A stretch of 64,000 nucleotides of DNA from Leclercia adecarboxylata (GCF_006874705.1 NZ_CP035382.1:4092001-4156000), one strand, 5' to 3'. Numbered from the stretch's first letter, positions 9,771 through 17,327 are shown. Translations and numbers: made by a program. Notes: generated from the letters alone by a model not told the origin.

Positions 9771-10961
9771 TCACCTGCGTTCACTGCCGCAGTCCATCGT
9801 TTCTGTGAGCTGGCGCTGCGTCAGCCACCAGAACGCCAGTGCCAGCAAACTGACCATCGCCCCCAGCAAACACACTCCCTGCCAGCCGAAATGGGCATAC
9901 GTAAGGGTGGTACCGATCGCGCCCAGCCCGCTACCGACGGCATAAAAAAGCATATAAAGCCCCACCAGCCGGCTATGGGCATCCGGGCGGGTGCGAAATA
10001 TCAGGCTCTGATTAGTGACGTGTAGCGCCTGGCCGCCCAGATCCAGCAGCACGATACCGATCGCCAGCGCCCAGAGTGACATATCCATCAGCGACAGCGG
10101 CCACCAGGCCAGCAGCAGCGTCAGAAGCGCCATTCCGCTGGTGCGCCCGGCATATCCCCGATCCGCCCACTGACCGGCACGCGATGCAGCCAGCGCGCCG
10201 ACCACGCCCGCGAGCCCGAACGCGCCAATCATTGTGTGCGAGAAGCTATAAGGCGGCGCGCTCAGGGGCAGCACCAACGCGCTCCAGAAGATGTTAAAGA
10301 CGGCGAACATCAGCAGCGCCAGCATGCCCCTCACCTGTAACGCCTTCTCCTGACGCAGCAGCGTCAGCATCGAGGCTAACAGACGGGGATAAGTCAGCGC
10401 GTGAGAAGCCGGAGGCAGGACGGGCAGCCGTCGCCACAGCGGGATCGCAATCGCCAGCATCAGGAGCGCGGCACAGAAATAGACCCCGCGCCAGCCCGTC
10501 AGATCGCTGACGCCCCCGGCAAAGACCCGCGCCAGCAGCAGCCCAATAAAAACCCCGCCCTGCGCCGTTCCCACCACCCGCCCCTGTTCATGAGGGGCCG
10601 CGGCGCTGGCGGCATAGGCGATCAGCCCCTGGGTCATCGCCGTCCCGAGCAGCCCGACGGCGAGCATGCCAGCCAGCAATACCGGCGCGGACTGCGCCAT
10701 CCCTACCGCCGCCAGGGCGATAGTCAGAGCCAGCATTTGGATCGCCATCAGGCGGCGACGATCCACCCTGTCGCCCAGCGGCACCAGAAACAGCAGCGCC
10801 AGCGCGCAGCCTATTTGCGTGGCAGTAATAACACCGCCGACCGCGGCCTGGCTGATGGCAAAATCCCGCGCCAGGGCGTCCAACAGCGGTTGCGCGTAAT
10901 AGACATTCGCCACGCTCAGGCCGCTGGCGATGGCGAAGAGCCATACCAGACTGCGTGACAT
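9771..10961 (-). CDS. MFS transporter (drug/metabolite efflux type)
   Basis: Major facilitator protein of 396 aa with about twelve hydrophobic segments. The motif GDRVDRRR after TM2 is the MFS motif A, and NVYYAQPLL in TM1 is typical of the YdhC/YtbD-like exporter branch. The ATG at 10961 has an AGCAGGGA ribosome site 4-10 nt upstream; a longer form from 11000 is possible. No regulator is adjacent. Substrate unknown; efflux is inferred from family only. Confidence 0.82.
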   Translation of the reverse strand: MSRSLVWLFAIASGLSVANVYYAQPLLDALARDFAISQAAVGGVITATQIGCALALLFLVPLGDRVDRRRLMAIQMLALTIALAAVGMAQSAPVLLAGMLAVGLLGTAMTQGLIAYAASAAAPHEQGRVVGTAQGGVFIGLLLARVFAGGVSDLTGWRGVYFCAALLMLAIAIPLWRRLPVLPPASHALTYPRLLASMLTLLRQEKALQVRGMLALLMFAVFNIFWSALVLPLSAPPYSFSHTMIGAFGLAGVVGALAASRAGQWADRGYAGRTSGMALLTLLLAWWPLSLMDMSLWALAIGIVLLDLGGQALHVTNQSLIFRTRPDAHSRLVGLYMLFYAVGSGLGAIGTTLTYAHFGWQGVCLLGAMVSLLALAFWWLTQRQLTETMDCGSERR

Positions 10962-11256
10962 ATTTCCCTGCTCGGGCGACGTTGTGCGTTGCGCATGCAT
11001 ACCTTTGAGCTCCGGCAATCTGGTTTCAAAACAAAACTAAAAGGAGGTTAGGTTAATTGGTTTTAAAATGCAACCAAATGACTTATCCCTTTCGTCCCTC
11101 AGATGGCAGCATGCTACTTCACAACGGCCCACCTTGCCCCGTCGCGCACTTCGTCGATCCGATGAGCGATCGCCGACGCACAGGGCTGACGGTGGCGCCG
11201 ATGGTGTTACAGGCGGAAGAGTGTTCGACGCAGGCCTGTGACTCATTAATTTAATC

Positions 11257-11283
11257 AATATAAAAGCAGGCTAATTATGCTGT
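11257..11283 (+). repeat. 27-bp direct repeat, copy 1 (decayed leader)
   Basis: This stretch matches 15365-15391 in 26 of 27 positions (AAAAGCAGG here, AAAAGGAGG there). Weaker similarity continues downstream through TTTGATATTT, TTCA.CCT.G.GA.CGC and CTGCT. Here an ATG at 11277 opens only six codons before a stop (MLYFDI), because bases present in copy 2 are missing. The two copies bracket the HXS genes exactly, suggesting insertion or duplication of a leader region. Confidence 0.75.
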
Positions 11284-11481
11284 ATTTTGATATTTGAATT
11301 CATCCTGGCGACCGCTTCTGCTTTTAAGCAGTCCCCTTCCCATAAATTTATCTAAAGCATTTTCATTACGGTAATACCTCTCAATCGCGTCAGCACTGCA
11401 TGCTTAATAAAAGCTTGTTTAAAATATGTTTTCAGTTGTTAAGAAAAGCACTTAACGCAAACTTTACTTATTGCGATCCGC

Positions 11482-11495
11482 ATGATTCAAATCAA
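11482..11495 (+). promoter_or_regulatory. FNR-like site upstream of hxsA
   Basis: ATGATTCAAATCAA matches the FNR consensus TTGAT-N4-ATCAA at 9 of 10 defined positions. It lies about 98 bp before the hxsA start, with an A+T-rich candidate -10 around 11523-11529. The spacing fits an activator position approximately, not exactly. CRP/FNR-like sites occur by chance, so this is a lead only. Confidence 0.45.
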
Positions 11496-11592
11496 ACGCC
11501 ACGCACAAATATGACATTAACCAAATATAGCCGTGATTTATTATATTCAGGATAACAATTTTGTTGTCTTCTCAGTTTGGTAAGGATTAAAA

Positions 11593-11910
11593 ATGAAAGC
11601 ATTGCCAAAAGTCACAAAAGGTTCCGTCAACGAACTTACTCATAAAAACATCACTCCTATTGTTGCCAGTATCGTTGCAGGGGTTATCGCAGGTGTGAGT
11701 ATGCCGGCGATGGCGTCCACCAGCAGCGGAACGCCAGCTTCTGCGACTCAACCACAAGTCGCTGTGAATCAAACCGCACAGCAGACCAATACGGCTATCA
11801 TTATGGCGAAACCGTCTCTTGATGGGCAGGCATTTGCCGCACATTACAGCCACTCCAGTCATGCCAGCCATTCCAGCCACTACTCCTGCACACCGGGTTC
11901 GACGTGCTAA
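11593..11910 (+). CDS. hxsA: HXS-system precursor peptide (HxsA-like)
   Basis: 105-aa putative RiPP precursor. Residues 84-98 are five uninterrupted His-Xaa-Ser triplets (HYS HSS HAS HSS HYS), followed by CTPGSTC at the C-terminus. The N-terminal part has charged residues, a hydrophobic Gly/Ala-rich segment at about 21-41 and an AMA-S site near 39-42 resembling a signal-peptidase site. Residues 43-75 are a Ser/Thr/Gln-rich linker. His-Xaa-Ser repeat peptides encoded beside paired radical SAM proteins define the HXS system in TIGRFAMs. The triplets are the probable target of HxsB/HxsC. The start at 11593 follows AAGGA. The final product and its function are unknown. Confidence 0.85.
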   Translation: MKALPKVTKGSVNELTHKNITPIVASIVAGVIAGVSMPAMASTSSGTPASATQPQVAVNQTAQQTNTAIIMAKPSLDGQAFAAHYSHSSHASHSSHYSCTPGSTC

Positions 11911-11917
11911 TACTCGA

Positions 11918-11937
11918 GGCCAGCTGCAAAGCTGGCC
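11918..11937 (+). promoter_or_regulatory. Stem-loop between precursor and maturation genes
   Basis: GGCCAGC and GCTGGCC form a perfect 7-bp stem around a 6-nt loop, 8 bases after the hxsA stop and 20 bases before the next start. No T-run follows. Such a stem could stabilise the 3' end of the precursor mRNA or attenuate readthrough so that more precursor than enzyme is made. Confidence 0.6.
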
Positions 11938-11956
11938 AATCCAGAAGGTAATAACA

Positions 11957-12340
11957 ATGAATAATGTCGTGCACGGTGCTAATGCATTGGGTGAATTTTT
12001 TTTGCTATCGCTTGATAAAGACACTTACAGCCGCGAAGCAATTATGAAAACATGTTATGCATTTACGGATGATTATTACATCCATGTTGTAAAAGTTGTG
12101 GATAACACCACGGGCATCTGTTTTTATAGCAAGAAAGATGACAATAGTGAGCAAAATATTAATGCTGGCGTCAGACTTTTTTTACAAGCGCTAAATGAAA
12201 ATCAGATGCGCCAGATAATTCATCAGGAAACAGCGACCCTGCATGAAGAAATTATCAAAAAAGCTTTCGCACCCGCTGTTTCACTGATTGAGAACGAATC
12301 GCAGAACGATTCTCTCACTATCCTCACGTCAGCCGTGTGA
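11957..12340 (+). CDS. hxsD: HXS-system small protein (HxsD-like, first copy)
   Basis: 127-aa protein with no membrane segment. It fits the HxsD pattern: a region with Y.FTD.YY.HV (about residues 33-42), then a helical block with FLQALNENQMRQ and ETATLHEEIIKKAF, which resembles the family LLNDYxLRE...T..IR..I..AF signature. HxsD is the invariant small companion of the HXS radical SAM pair; a partner or precursor-binding role is inferred, not known. The ATG at 11957 follows GAAGGT. The frame can be extended upstream into hxsA, but the codons there are not used by any recognised homologue. The next start is 4 nt beyond the stop. Confidence 0.65.
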   Translation: MNNVVHGANALGEFFLLSLDKDTYSREAIMKTCYAFTDDYYIHVVKVVDNTTGICFYSKKDDNSEQNINAGVRLFLQALNENQMRQIIHQETATLHEEIIKKAFAPAVSLIENESQNDSLTILTSAV

Positions 12341-12344
12341 TTTT

Positions 12345-12569
12345 ATGAAAATAACGTTAGATGCCGGGTTTTATACCCGTACCGCACTCTCTGCGATGAC
12401 AGAGCAATTTGTGGAATTTATGCGTGTAGAGTGTTCGACTGGCGAAGACATGTCCCTGACCCTGAGCGTCAAAGAAGAATATCTGACAGAAAGCTCAGCT
12501 ATCATCCATACATTTCTCAATAATATCCTTGAGTTAAGCATACAGGAGGTCATGAATAATGAACGTTAA
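12345..12569 (+). CDS. HXS-system small protein (second HxsD-like copy)
   Basis: 74-aa protein, too small for confident family assignment alone. Its layout mirrors the preceding gene: R.AL.AMTEQFVEFMRV lines up with R.AIMKTCYAFTDDYYIHVVKV, and FLNNILELSIQEVM lines up with FLQALNENQMRQII. The two are therefore likely paralogues that form a pair or heterodimer with the radical SAM enzymes. It starts 4 nt after the upstream stop and overlaps the hxsB start by 11 nt, which indicates translational coupling. Its C-terminus carries the AGGAGGT ribosome site for hxsB. Confidence 0.55.
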   Translation: MKITLDAGFYTRTALSAMTEQFVEFMRVECSTGEDMSLTLSVKEEYLTESSAIIHTFLNNILELSIQEVMNNER

Positions 12570-14016
12570 ATTTCATGCTCCTGCGAAATTTACCCGTGAT
12601 ACGTATCAACTCCTTCCGTTCCGGTTTAGCCGGCTTGAAAGTGGACGCTATTTCCTTTCGACAGACTATGGCGAGTGGATGTGTCTTGACGAGCCAGACC
12701 TTATTGCGCTGACCAAAAAAGAGAAAATTGAAAACGAAACGCTCTGGTATGAGTTAAAAGCCAAACATGTCGTCAGTGAGCAGACGGATGCTAACCGGAT
12801 TGCTTTACTGGCTTCGCGATACAGAACGAAAAAAGCATTTCTCGAGAGTTTCTCTCAGCTGCATATCTTCGTACTCACCGTGCGCTGTAATAACTCCTGT
12901 GTTTACTGCCAGGCCTCACGCAAAAGCTGTCAATCCGATCAGGCACGCTTTGATATGAGCCCGGCAGTAATGGAAAAGAGCGTAGAGCTGTTTCTGTCAA
13001 TGCCCTCAGACAAGCTCACGCTGGAGTTTCAGGGAGGCGAGTCCACCCTTAATATGCCGCTTATCAGGCAGGCTGTTGCGCTCGTGAAGGCGAAAAAGAG
13101 TCGCAAGGATATCCAGTTTGTCGTTTGCACGAATCTGTGTGACTTGAATGATGAGGATCTGGCTTTCCTACTGGAACATCAATTTTCAATCAGCACCTCT
13201 CTGGATGGCCCTCAGCACCTGCACGATGCTAACCGGAGATATGGCAATACGGGTGCCTGGAACGCATTAATTGCAACGCTTGATAAAATCAAAGCGCGTA
13301 ACGCTTTTGATAAGGTGAGCGCGTTGATGACCACTACGCGACAAAGCCTCGAAATTCCGCATGAAATTATTGACGAGTATGTAAAGCAGGGATTTCGCAG
13401 CATCTTCATCCGTGAACTCAATCCCTATGGTTTTGCGCATAAGTATTTTCATAAGATTGGCTACAGCACAGAGCAATTTTTAGCTTTTTACGAGACCTGT
13501 CTCGATTACATTCTTCTCCTCAACCGCCAGGGAATCGCGTTTCGTGAATCCTATGCCAGCCTGATCATGAAAAAGCTCATGACCCCCTGGGCAACAGGAT
13601 TTGTCGACCTCCAGTCACCTTGCGGCTCAGGTTTTGGCGTCACCCTTTATAACTACGATGGAAATATCTACCCAAGTGATGAAAGCCGAATGATGGCGGA
13701 GACGGGCGACCAGCACTTTAAAATGGGCAATATTTTTGAGAACAGCTGCGAGGAGCTTTTCTTTGGTCCCGTGATGCAAGAGCTGGCAGCGGCAGGCGTG
13801 AATGATTGCCTGCCAGTATGTTCAGATTGTGCCTTTGCTCCTTACTGCGGAGCCGACCCTGTTCGCAGATATCAGGTCACAGGTTCGGTATATGGGCAGC
13901 CGGGAAAAGATGACTTCTGTGTAAAAAACAGAGGCATTATTTCAATGGTGATTAAAAGATTCACTGAAGGTGACGACGAAACCCGTCGCCTGTTGATGCA
14001 GTGGGGTTTGAAATGA
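12559..14016 (+). CDS. hxsB: Radical SAM/SPASM-type enzyme HxsB
   Basis: 485-aa radical SAM enzyme. The [4Fe-4S]-SAM cluster motif is C110-x3-C114-x2-C117 (CNNSCVYC), followed by the SAM-binding strand EFQGGESTL. The C-terminal third has a SPASM-like set of cysteines: a Cys before GSGFGVTLYNYDGNIYPSDE, then CLPVCSDCAFAPYC and a last Cys near the end, expected to bind auxiliary Fe-S clusters used in peptide modification. In the HXS system HxsB acts with HxsC on the HxsA peptide. The start at 12559 has AGGAGGT 8 nt upstream. The stop overlaps the hxsC start as ATGA. Confidence 0.85.
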   Translation: MNVKFHAPAKFTRDTYQLLPFRFSRLESGRYFLSTDYGEWMCLDEPDLIALTKKEKIENETLWYELKAKHVVSEQTDANRIALLASRYRTKKAFLESFSQLHIFVLTVRCNNSCVYCQASRKSCQSDQARFDMSPAVMEKSVELFLSMPSDKLTLEFQGGESTLNMPLIRQAVALVKAKKSRKDIQFVVCTNLCDLNDEDLAFLLEHQFSISTSLDGPQHLHDANRRYGNTGAWNALIATLDKIKARNAFDKVSALMTTTRQSLEIPHEIIDEYVKQGFRSIFIRELNPYGFAHKYFHKIGYSTEQFLAFYETCLDYILLLNRQGIAFRESYASLIMKKLMTPWATGFVDLQSPCGSGFGVTLYNYDGNIYPSDESRMMAETGDQHFKMGNIFENSCEELFFGPVMQELAAAGVNDCLPVCSDCAFAPYCGADPVRRYQVTGSVYGQPGKDDFCVKNRGIISMVIKRFTEGDDETRRLLMQWGLK

Positions 14017-15221
14017 ACACGCCTTACACTGAAGACACGCTTTTTCTTTCTGTGCAGGCAGAGCGCGTTTTGCATCTGGCCTCGCCGCTATTTGGCAAGG
14101 TTGTGACCGATACGCAGGCAAATCTGGCAGATACTATTCTTTTTCTGCCAGCGCATACTCAAGGACCACTCCCTTCATTGCATCATGTACGCGCGATAAT
14201 TTGCTCAAGTACCGATCCTCGATTTGAAAAGCTTAAATTGCATAGCATGGTTCCGCTGATCGTTATTGCACCCGATGTCATTTTCAGCCAGGGCGATATT
14301 ATCAGCGTGAGCGAGCGTGGCCGCATTCACCGCTATTTCCGGGCCAAATCGCAAAACAACGCCTTTCTGGTGACAGAAACCTGCAATAACCTTTGCATTA
14401 TGTGTCCGCAACCGCCGAAACCGCCATCATTGGTTAATCATGAAGGCATTGAGCAACGCATATTACACACGCTCAATCTCATTGATGATGAAAATTTGCC
14501 AGCGTCACTGTGTATAACAGGCGGAGAACCCACAATGCTTAAAGAGGGTTTGCTTCGCATTGTCGAGGGCATTTCTGACAGAACGCCGCAGACGTTAATT
14601 CATCTCCTTACGAATGGTCGCTATTTATCCAATGAGCACTATACCGCCCGCCTGGCTCACGTCGGTGGACCTCAGCTACTCGCAGGAATCCCACTTTTTG
14701 GTCATGTTTCAGAGTTACATGATTATGTCGTTCAGGCTGAAGGCGCGTTTAATCAGACCATGGCTGGCCTGTTAAATTGCTATAAACACGGGATCAATAT
14801 CGAACTGCGTGTCGTGCTGACCAAAGTCACGGTGCCGTATCTTAAAGCGCTGGCCGAATTTATCTCCCGGAATCTTTTCTTTGTGAAACATGTTGCGCTG
14901 ATGGGAATGGAGAATATGGGCTTTGCGAAGCTTAACCGTGAAGCGGTATTCGTCGACCCATGGGACTATAAAGATGAACTCTCTGCGGCAATCGAGATTT
15001 TTCAGCTGTACGGTATCGATGTGCGGATTTTTAACCTGCCACTGTGTGTGGTTAATCCGGATACTCACGCTTGCTGCAAACAAAGTATCAGCGACTTTAA
15101 AAATAGCTGGGACCCTGTCTGTATGTCCTGTATTAAACGTGAGAGTTGCTGTGGTTTCTTCAGTTCGTCAACGGAGAAATTTTGGCTTTCCAGACATATT
15201 CGTCCCTTTGTTGCGGAGTAA
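14013..15221 (+). CDS. hxsC: Radical SAM enzyme HxsC
   Basis: 402-aa second radical SAM enzyme. Its cluster motif is C124-x3-C128-x2-C131 (CNNLCIMC), with the SAM-binding ITGGEPT at 168-174. The N-terminal 110 residues are a family-specific extension lacking cysteines in cluster motifs. Near the C-terminus, CVVN..THACC and CMSCIKRESCC provide six or more cysteines for an auxiliary cluster. Two radical SAM enzymes encoded side by side are the hallmark of the HXS system. The ATG at 14013 overlaps the hxsB stop, so coupled translation and a 1:1 HxsB-HxsC complex are plausible. Confidence 0.85.
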   Translation: MNTPYTEDTLFLSVQAERVLHLASPLFGKVVTDTQANLADTILFLPAHTQGPLPSLHHVRAIICSSTDPRFEKLKLHSMVPLIVIAPDVIFSQGDIISVSERGRIHRYFRAKSQNNAFLVTETCNNLCIMCPQPPKPPSLVNHEGIEQRILHTLNLIDDENLPASLCITGGEPTMLKEGLLRIVEGISDRTPQTLIHLLTNGRYLSNEHYTARLAHVGGPQLLAGIPLFGHVSELHDYVVQAEGAFNQTMAGLLNCYKHGINIELRVVLTKVTVPYLKALAEFISRNLFFVKHVALMGMENMGFAKLNREAVFVDPWDYKDELSAAIEIFQLYGIDVRIFNLPLCVVNPDTHACCKQSISDFKNSWDPVCMSCIKRESCCGFFSSSTEKFWLSRHIRPFVAE

Positions 15222-15364
15222 ATCATAGCGGCGCCTTGCTTTCGCTGGACTGCCCGGCTTTCAACAGCATCACCGAACACAGGCCGGGCAAGCGCAGCGA
15301 AAACTGCGCAGCCTTGCCGGACGTAACTTTCCCCGCTACACTCCCTTCATCCATCAACCTACTG
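15222..15364. other. Gap after hxsC with REP-like palindrome
   Basis: GCCCGGC (15251-15257) and GCCGGGC (15284-15290) are inverted, and the second arm continues as GGCCGGGCAAGCGCAGCG, the pattern of local REP elements. This may end the hxs transcript. No gene is seen. Confidence 0.45.
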
Positions 15365-15391
15365 AATATAAAAGGAGGCTAATTATGCTGT
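15365..15391 (+). repeat. 27-bp direct repeat, copy 2 (intact leader)
   Basis: Counterpart of 11257-11283 with one mismatch. Here it contains the ribosome site AAAGGAGG and the first codons of an intact leader ORF upstream of the ABC-F gene. It is the downstream boundary of the HXS cassette. Confidence 0.75.
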
Positions 15392-15468
15392 GCTGTGAAA
15401 TCTTTGATATTTCACTTCACCTTGGTGATCGCACCTGCTCAAGCGTTATCGGTTTCGTGCTGCGATAA
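15385..15468 (+). CDS. Leader peptide of the ABC-F gene
   Basis: 27-codon ORF beginning MLCCEIFDISLHLGD and ending IGFVLR. GGAGG lies 6 nt before the ATG, a far stronger site than that of most genes here. Its last codons and stop lie inside the hairpin at 15437-15481, and the ABC-F start is 112 nt further on. Antibiotic-resistance ABC-F genes are often controlled by ribosome stalling on such leaders, so an attenuation role is inferred. The peptide matches no named leader that I recognise. Confidence 0.6.
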   Translation: MLCCEIFDISLHLGDRTCSSVIGFVLR

Positions 15469-15481
15469 CTTCGGCTTGAGC
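15437..15481 (+). promoter_or_regulatory. Attenuator-like hairpin upstream of the ABC-F gene
   Basis: Two consecutive stems nest: GCTCAAGC (15437-15444) with GCTTGAGC (15474-15481), and GTTATCG (15445-15451) with CGATAAC (15463-15469). A second GTTATCG occurs at 15523-15529 and could compete for the same CGATAAC arm. Mutually exclusive pairing of this kind is characteristic of attenuators. A further small stem, AGGCAT/ATGCCT (15546-15561), lies just before the ABC-F gene. Confidence 0.6.
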
Positions 15482-15580
15482 GAAGACACCTAAGACTGAA
15501 TCCCTTCTCTCGGGCTTACCGGGTTATCGTCAGCGATGTATGACGAGGCATTTTTATGCCTGTAACTCTTGAGTAAGCAA

Positions 15581-17287
15581 ATGAGCACATTACTGACTGC
15601 ACTTTCTCTCCGTGTTGATACTGCCTTTGACACGCTGTTCAACGACCTCACCTTTAGCCTGAAAAAAGGCGACCGCATTGGTCTGCTGGGCGATAACGGC
15701 TGCGGCAAAAGTACCCTGCTGAAGATCCTCGACGGCACAGACGCACCCCTTTCCGGGACGGTGGCGCTGGCCGGGCACTGCCTGATGGCACGGGTCGAGC
15801 AGCATCTGCCTGAATCTGTTTATCCGCTGACCATGATTGATGCAGTGCTGGCGCAGCTGCCGGTGGCCGAACGTGAAAGCCTGCGCTGGCGGGCGGAAAC
15901 CCTGCTGGCAGGTATGGGCTTTACACCGCAGGACACCGCCCTGCAATCGGCCACCCTCAGCGGCGGACAGCACACCCGACTGCTGCTGGCGCGGGCGCTG
16001 ATTAATGAGCCGGATCTGTTGCTGCTGGATGAACCCAGCAACCACCTCGACCTGCCGACGCTGTTGTGGCTGGAGCAGTTCCTGCAAAACTGGTCCGGCA
16101 GCTTTGTGCTGGTGTCGCACGACAGACAGCTATTAGATGCCGTCACCAACGGCAGCTGGATCCTGCGCGACAAAACGCTGCACTACTTCGCCCTTCCCTG
16201 CACCCGCGCACGTCAGGCGCTGGTGGAGAAAGACGAAAGCGATGCCCTGCGCCATAAAGCCGAGCAAAAGGAGATCGACCGGGTCACCGCCAGCGCAAAA
16301 CGGCTGGCGACCTGGGGCAAGGTCTACGATAACGAGGATCTGGCCCGCAAGGCCAAACAGATGGAACGTCAGGTCGAGCGCCTGAAGGAGAGCCAGACGA
16401 CGCTGACAACCGGCAGCCCATGGACTCTAACCCTACGCGGCGATGCGCTGCGTGCCGATCGGCTACTGGAGATCGACGCCCTCGGCGTTGCGCCTGCGCC
16501 TGGCCTGCCGGCGTTATTCTCAGTAGAAAACGTCCGTCTCAAAAGCGGCGATCGGGTGGCGATTGTCGGGCGCAACGGCTGCGGAAAATCCTCCCTGATG
16601 CGGCTTATCTGGCAGCAGTTTATTGCCAGCGAAATGCATGCCGGGCTGAAGATCCATCCGCGCGTAGCCACGGGGTATTACGACCAGACCCTGCATCAGC
16701 TGGCGGACGACGCCACGCTGATCGACGCTCTGGAACCGTTCGCCTCCAATCCTCAGGATCGCAAGATGGCGCTGATCTCCGCCGGATTCGCCTGGGCGCG
16801 GCACGGGCAAAAGGTCAGTACGCTTAGCGGCGGGGAGCGTTCGCGGCTGCTGTTTATTGGCTTGACCCTGGCCCGCTTCAGCCTGCTGATGCTCGATGAG
16901 CCGACCAACCATCTGGATATGGAAGGTAAAGAGGCCCTGGCAGAAACGCTGCAACAGTTCGAGGGTGGTGTGCTGCTGGTCAGCCATGACCGGCAGTTAA
17001 TCAGCCAGAGCTGTAACCGCTTCTGGCTGATTGAAAATGGTCAACTCAGCGAATGGCATGATGCCGACGCGGTGTTTGCCCGACTGCGTGACGGCAACGG
17101 GGTCAGTGCCGTGCCGGTTCGGACCGCACAGCAAGATGAACCAGAGGCACATGACGATCTGCTGGAACGGTTGATTATGCTTGAGACGTTGCTGGAAGAA
17201 GATCGGCTGCGTAAGCCTAAACATCAGAAGCCGCAGCTTCAGGCACAGTGGCAGGAGGAGATTGACGCGCTGACGGCGCAGCTGTAG
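15581..17287 (+). CDS. Accessory ABC-F ribosome-associated ATPase
   Basis: 568-aa protein with two ABC ATPase domains and no membrane segments, the ABC-F layout. Domain 1 has Walker A GDNGCGKST (37-45), signature LSGGQ (126-130) and LLLLDEP. A charged helical linker (about residues 225-275) corresponds to the P-site-tRNA-interaction motif. Domain 2 has VGRNGCGKSS, LSGGERSRLL and LLMLDEPTNHLD. ABC-F proteins act on stalled or drug-bound ribosomes. It is not EttA, Uup, YbiT or YheS, whose starts differ, so it is an accessory member; drug protection is a possibility only. The ATG at 15581 is the second in frame and fits the family N-terminus. Confidence 0.88.
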   Translation: MSTLLTALSLRVDTAFDTLFNDLTFSLKKGDRIGLLGDNGCGKSTLLKILDGTDAPLSGTVALAGHCLMARVEQHLPESVYPLTMIDAVLAQLPVAERESLRWRAETLLAGMGFTPQDTALQSATLSGGQHTRLLLARALINEPDLLLLDEPSNHLDLPTLLWLEQFLQNWSGSFVLVSHDRQLLDAVTNGSWILRDKTLHYFALPCTRARQALVEKDESDALRHKAEQKEIDRVTASAKRLATWGKVYDNEDLARKAKQMERQVERLKESQTTLTTGSPWTLTLRGDALRADRLLEIDALGVAPAPGLPALFSVENVRLKSGDRVAIVGRNGCGKSSLMRLIWQQFIASEMHAGLKIHPRVATGYYDQTLHQLADDATLIDALEPFASNPQDRKMALISAGFAWARHGQKVSTLSGGERSRLLFIGLTLARFSLLMLDEPTNHLDMEGKEALAETLQQFEGGVLLVSHDRQLISQSCNRFWLIENGQLSEWHDADAVFARLRDGNGVSAVPVRTAQQDEPEAHDDLLERLIMLETLLEEDRLRKPKHQKPQLQAQWQEEIDALTAQL

Positions 17288-17293
17288 GAAATC

Positions 17294-17327
17294 GCCCGGC
17301 GGGTAGCCGCCGCCGGGCCATTTTTTT
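17294..17327. terminator. Terminator between the ABC-F gene and pyrophosphatase gene
   Basis: GCCCGGCG and CGCCGGGC pair around a 9-nt loop and are followed on the plus strand by a run of seven T. The two flanking genes converge here. Confidence 0.85.

Larger units (their letters stand above)
10962..11592. other. 631-bp intergenic region upstream of the HXS cassette
   Basis: Between the divergent MFS gene and hxsA no convincing gene is visible. It contains, in order, the MFS promoter and leader side, a G+C-richer stretch (about 11090-11235) with only short open frames, the first leader copy starting at 11257, and an A+T-rich stretch from about 11330 that should hold the hxs promoter, including an FNR-like site at 11482. 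Confidence 0.6.

Noticed and set aside
11069..11242. 57-codon plus-strand frame with an AAGGAGG-like site about 20 nt upstream, before the HXS cassette
   Set aside because: Spacing from the ribosome-site match is too long, composition looks like random Arg/Ser-rich translation, and a reverse-strand frame of equal quality overlaps it.
15481..15580. Manganese (yybP-ykoY) or magnesium riboswitch upstream of the ABC-F gene
   Set aside because: The conserved riboswitch core motifs could not be found; the leader ORF and competing stems fit attenuation better.
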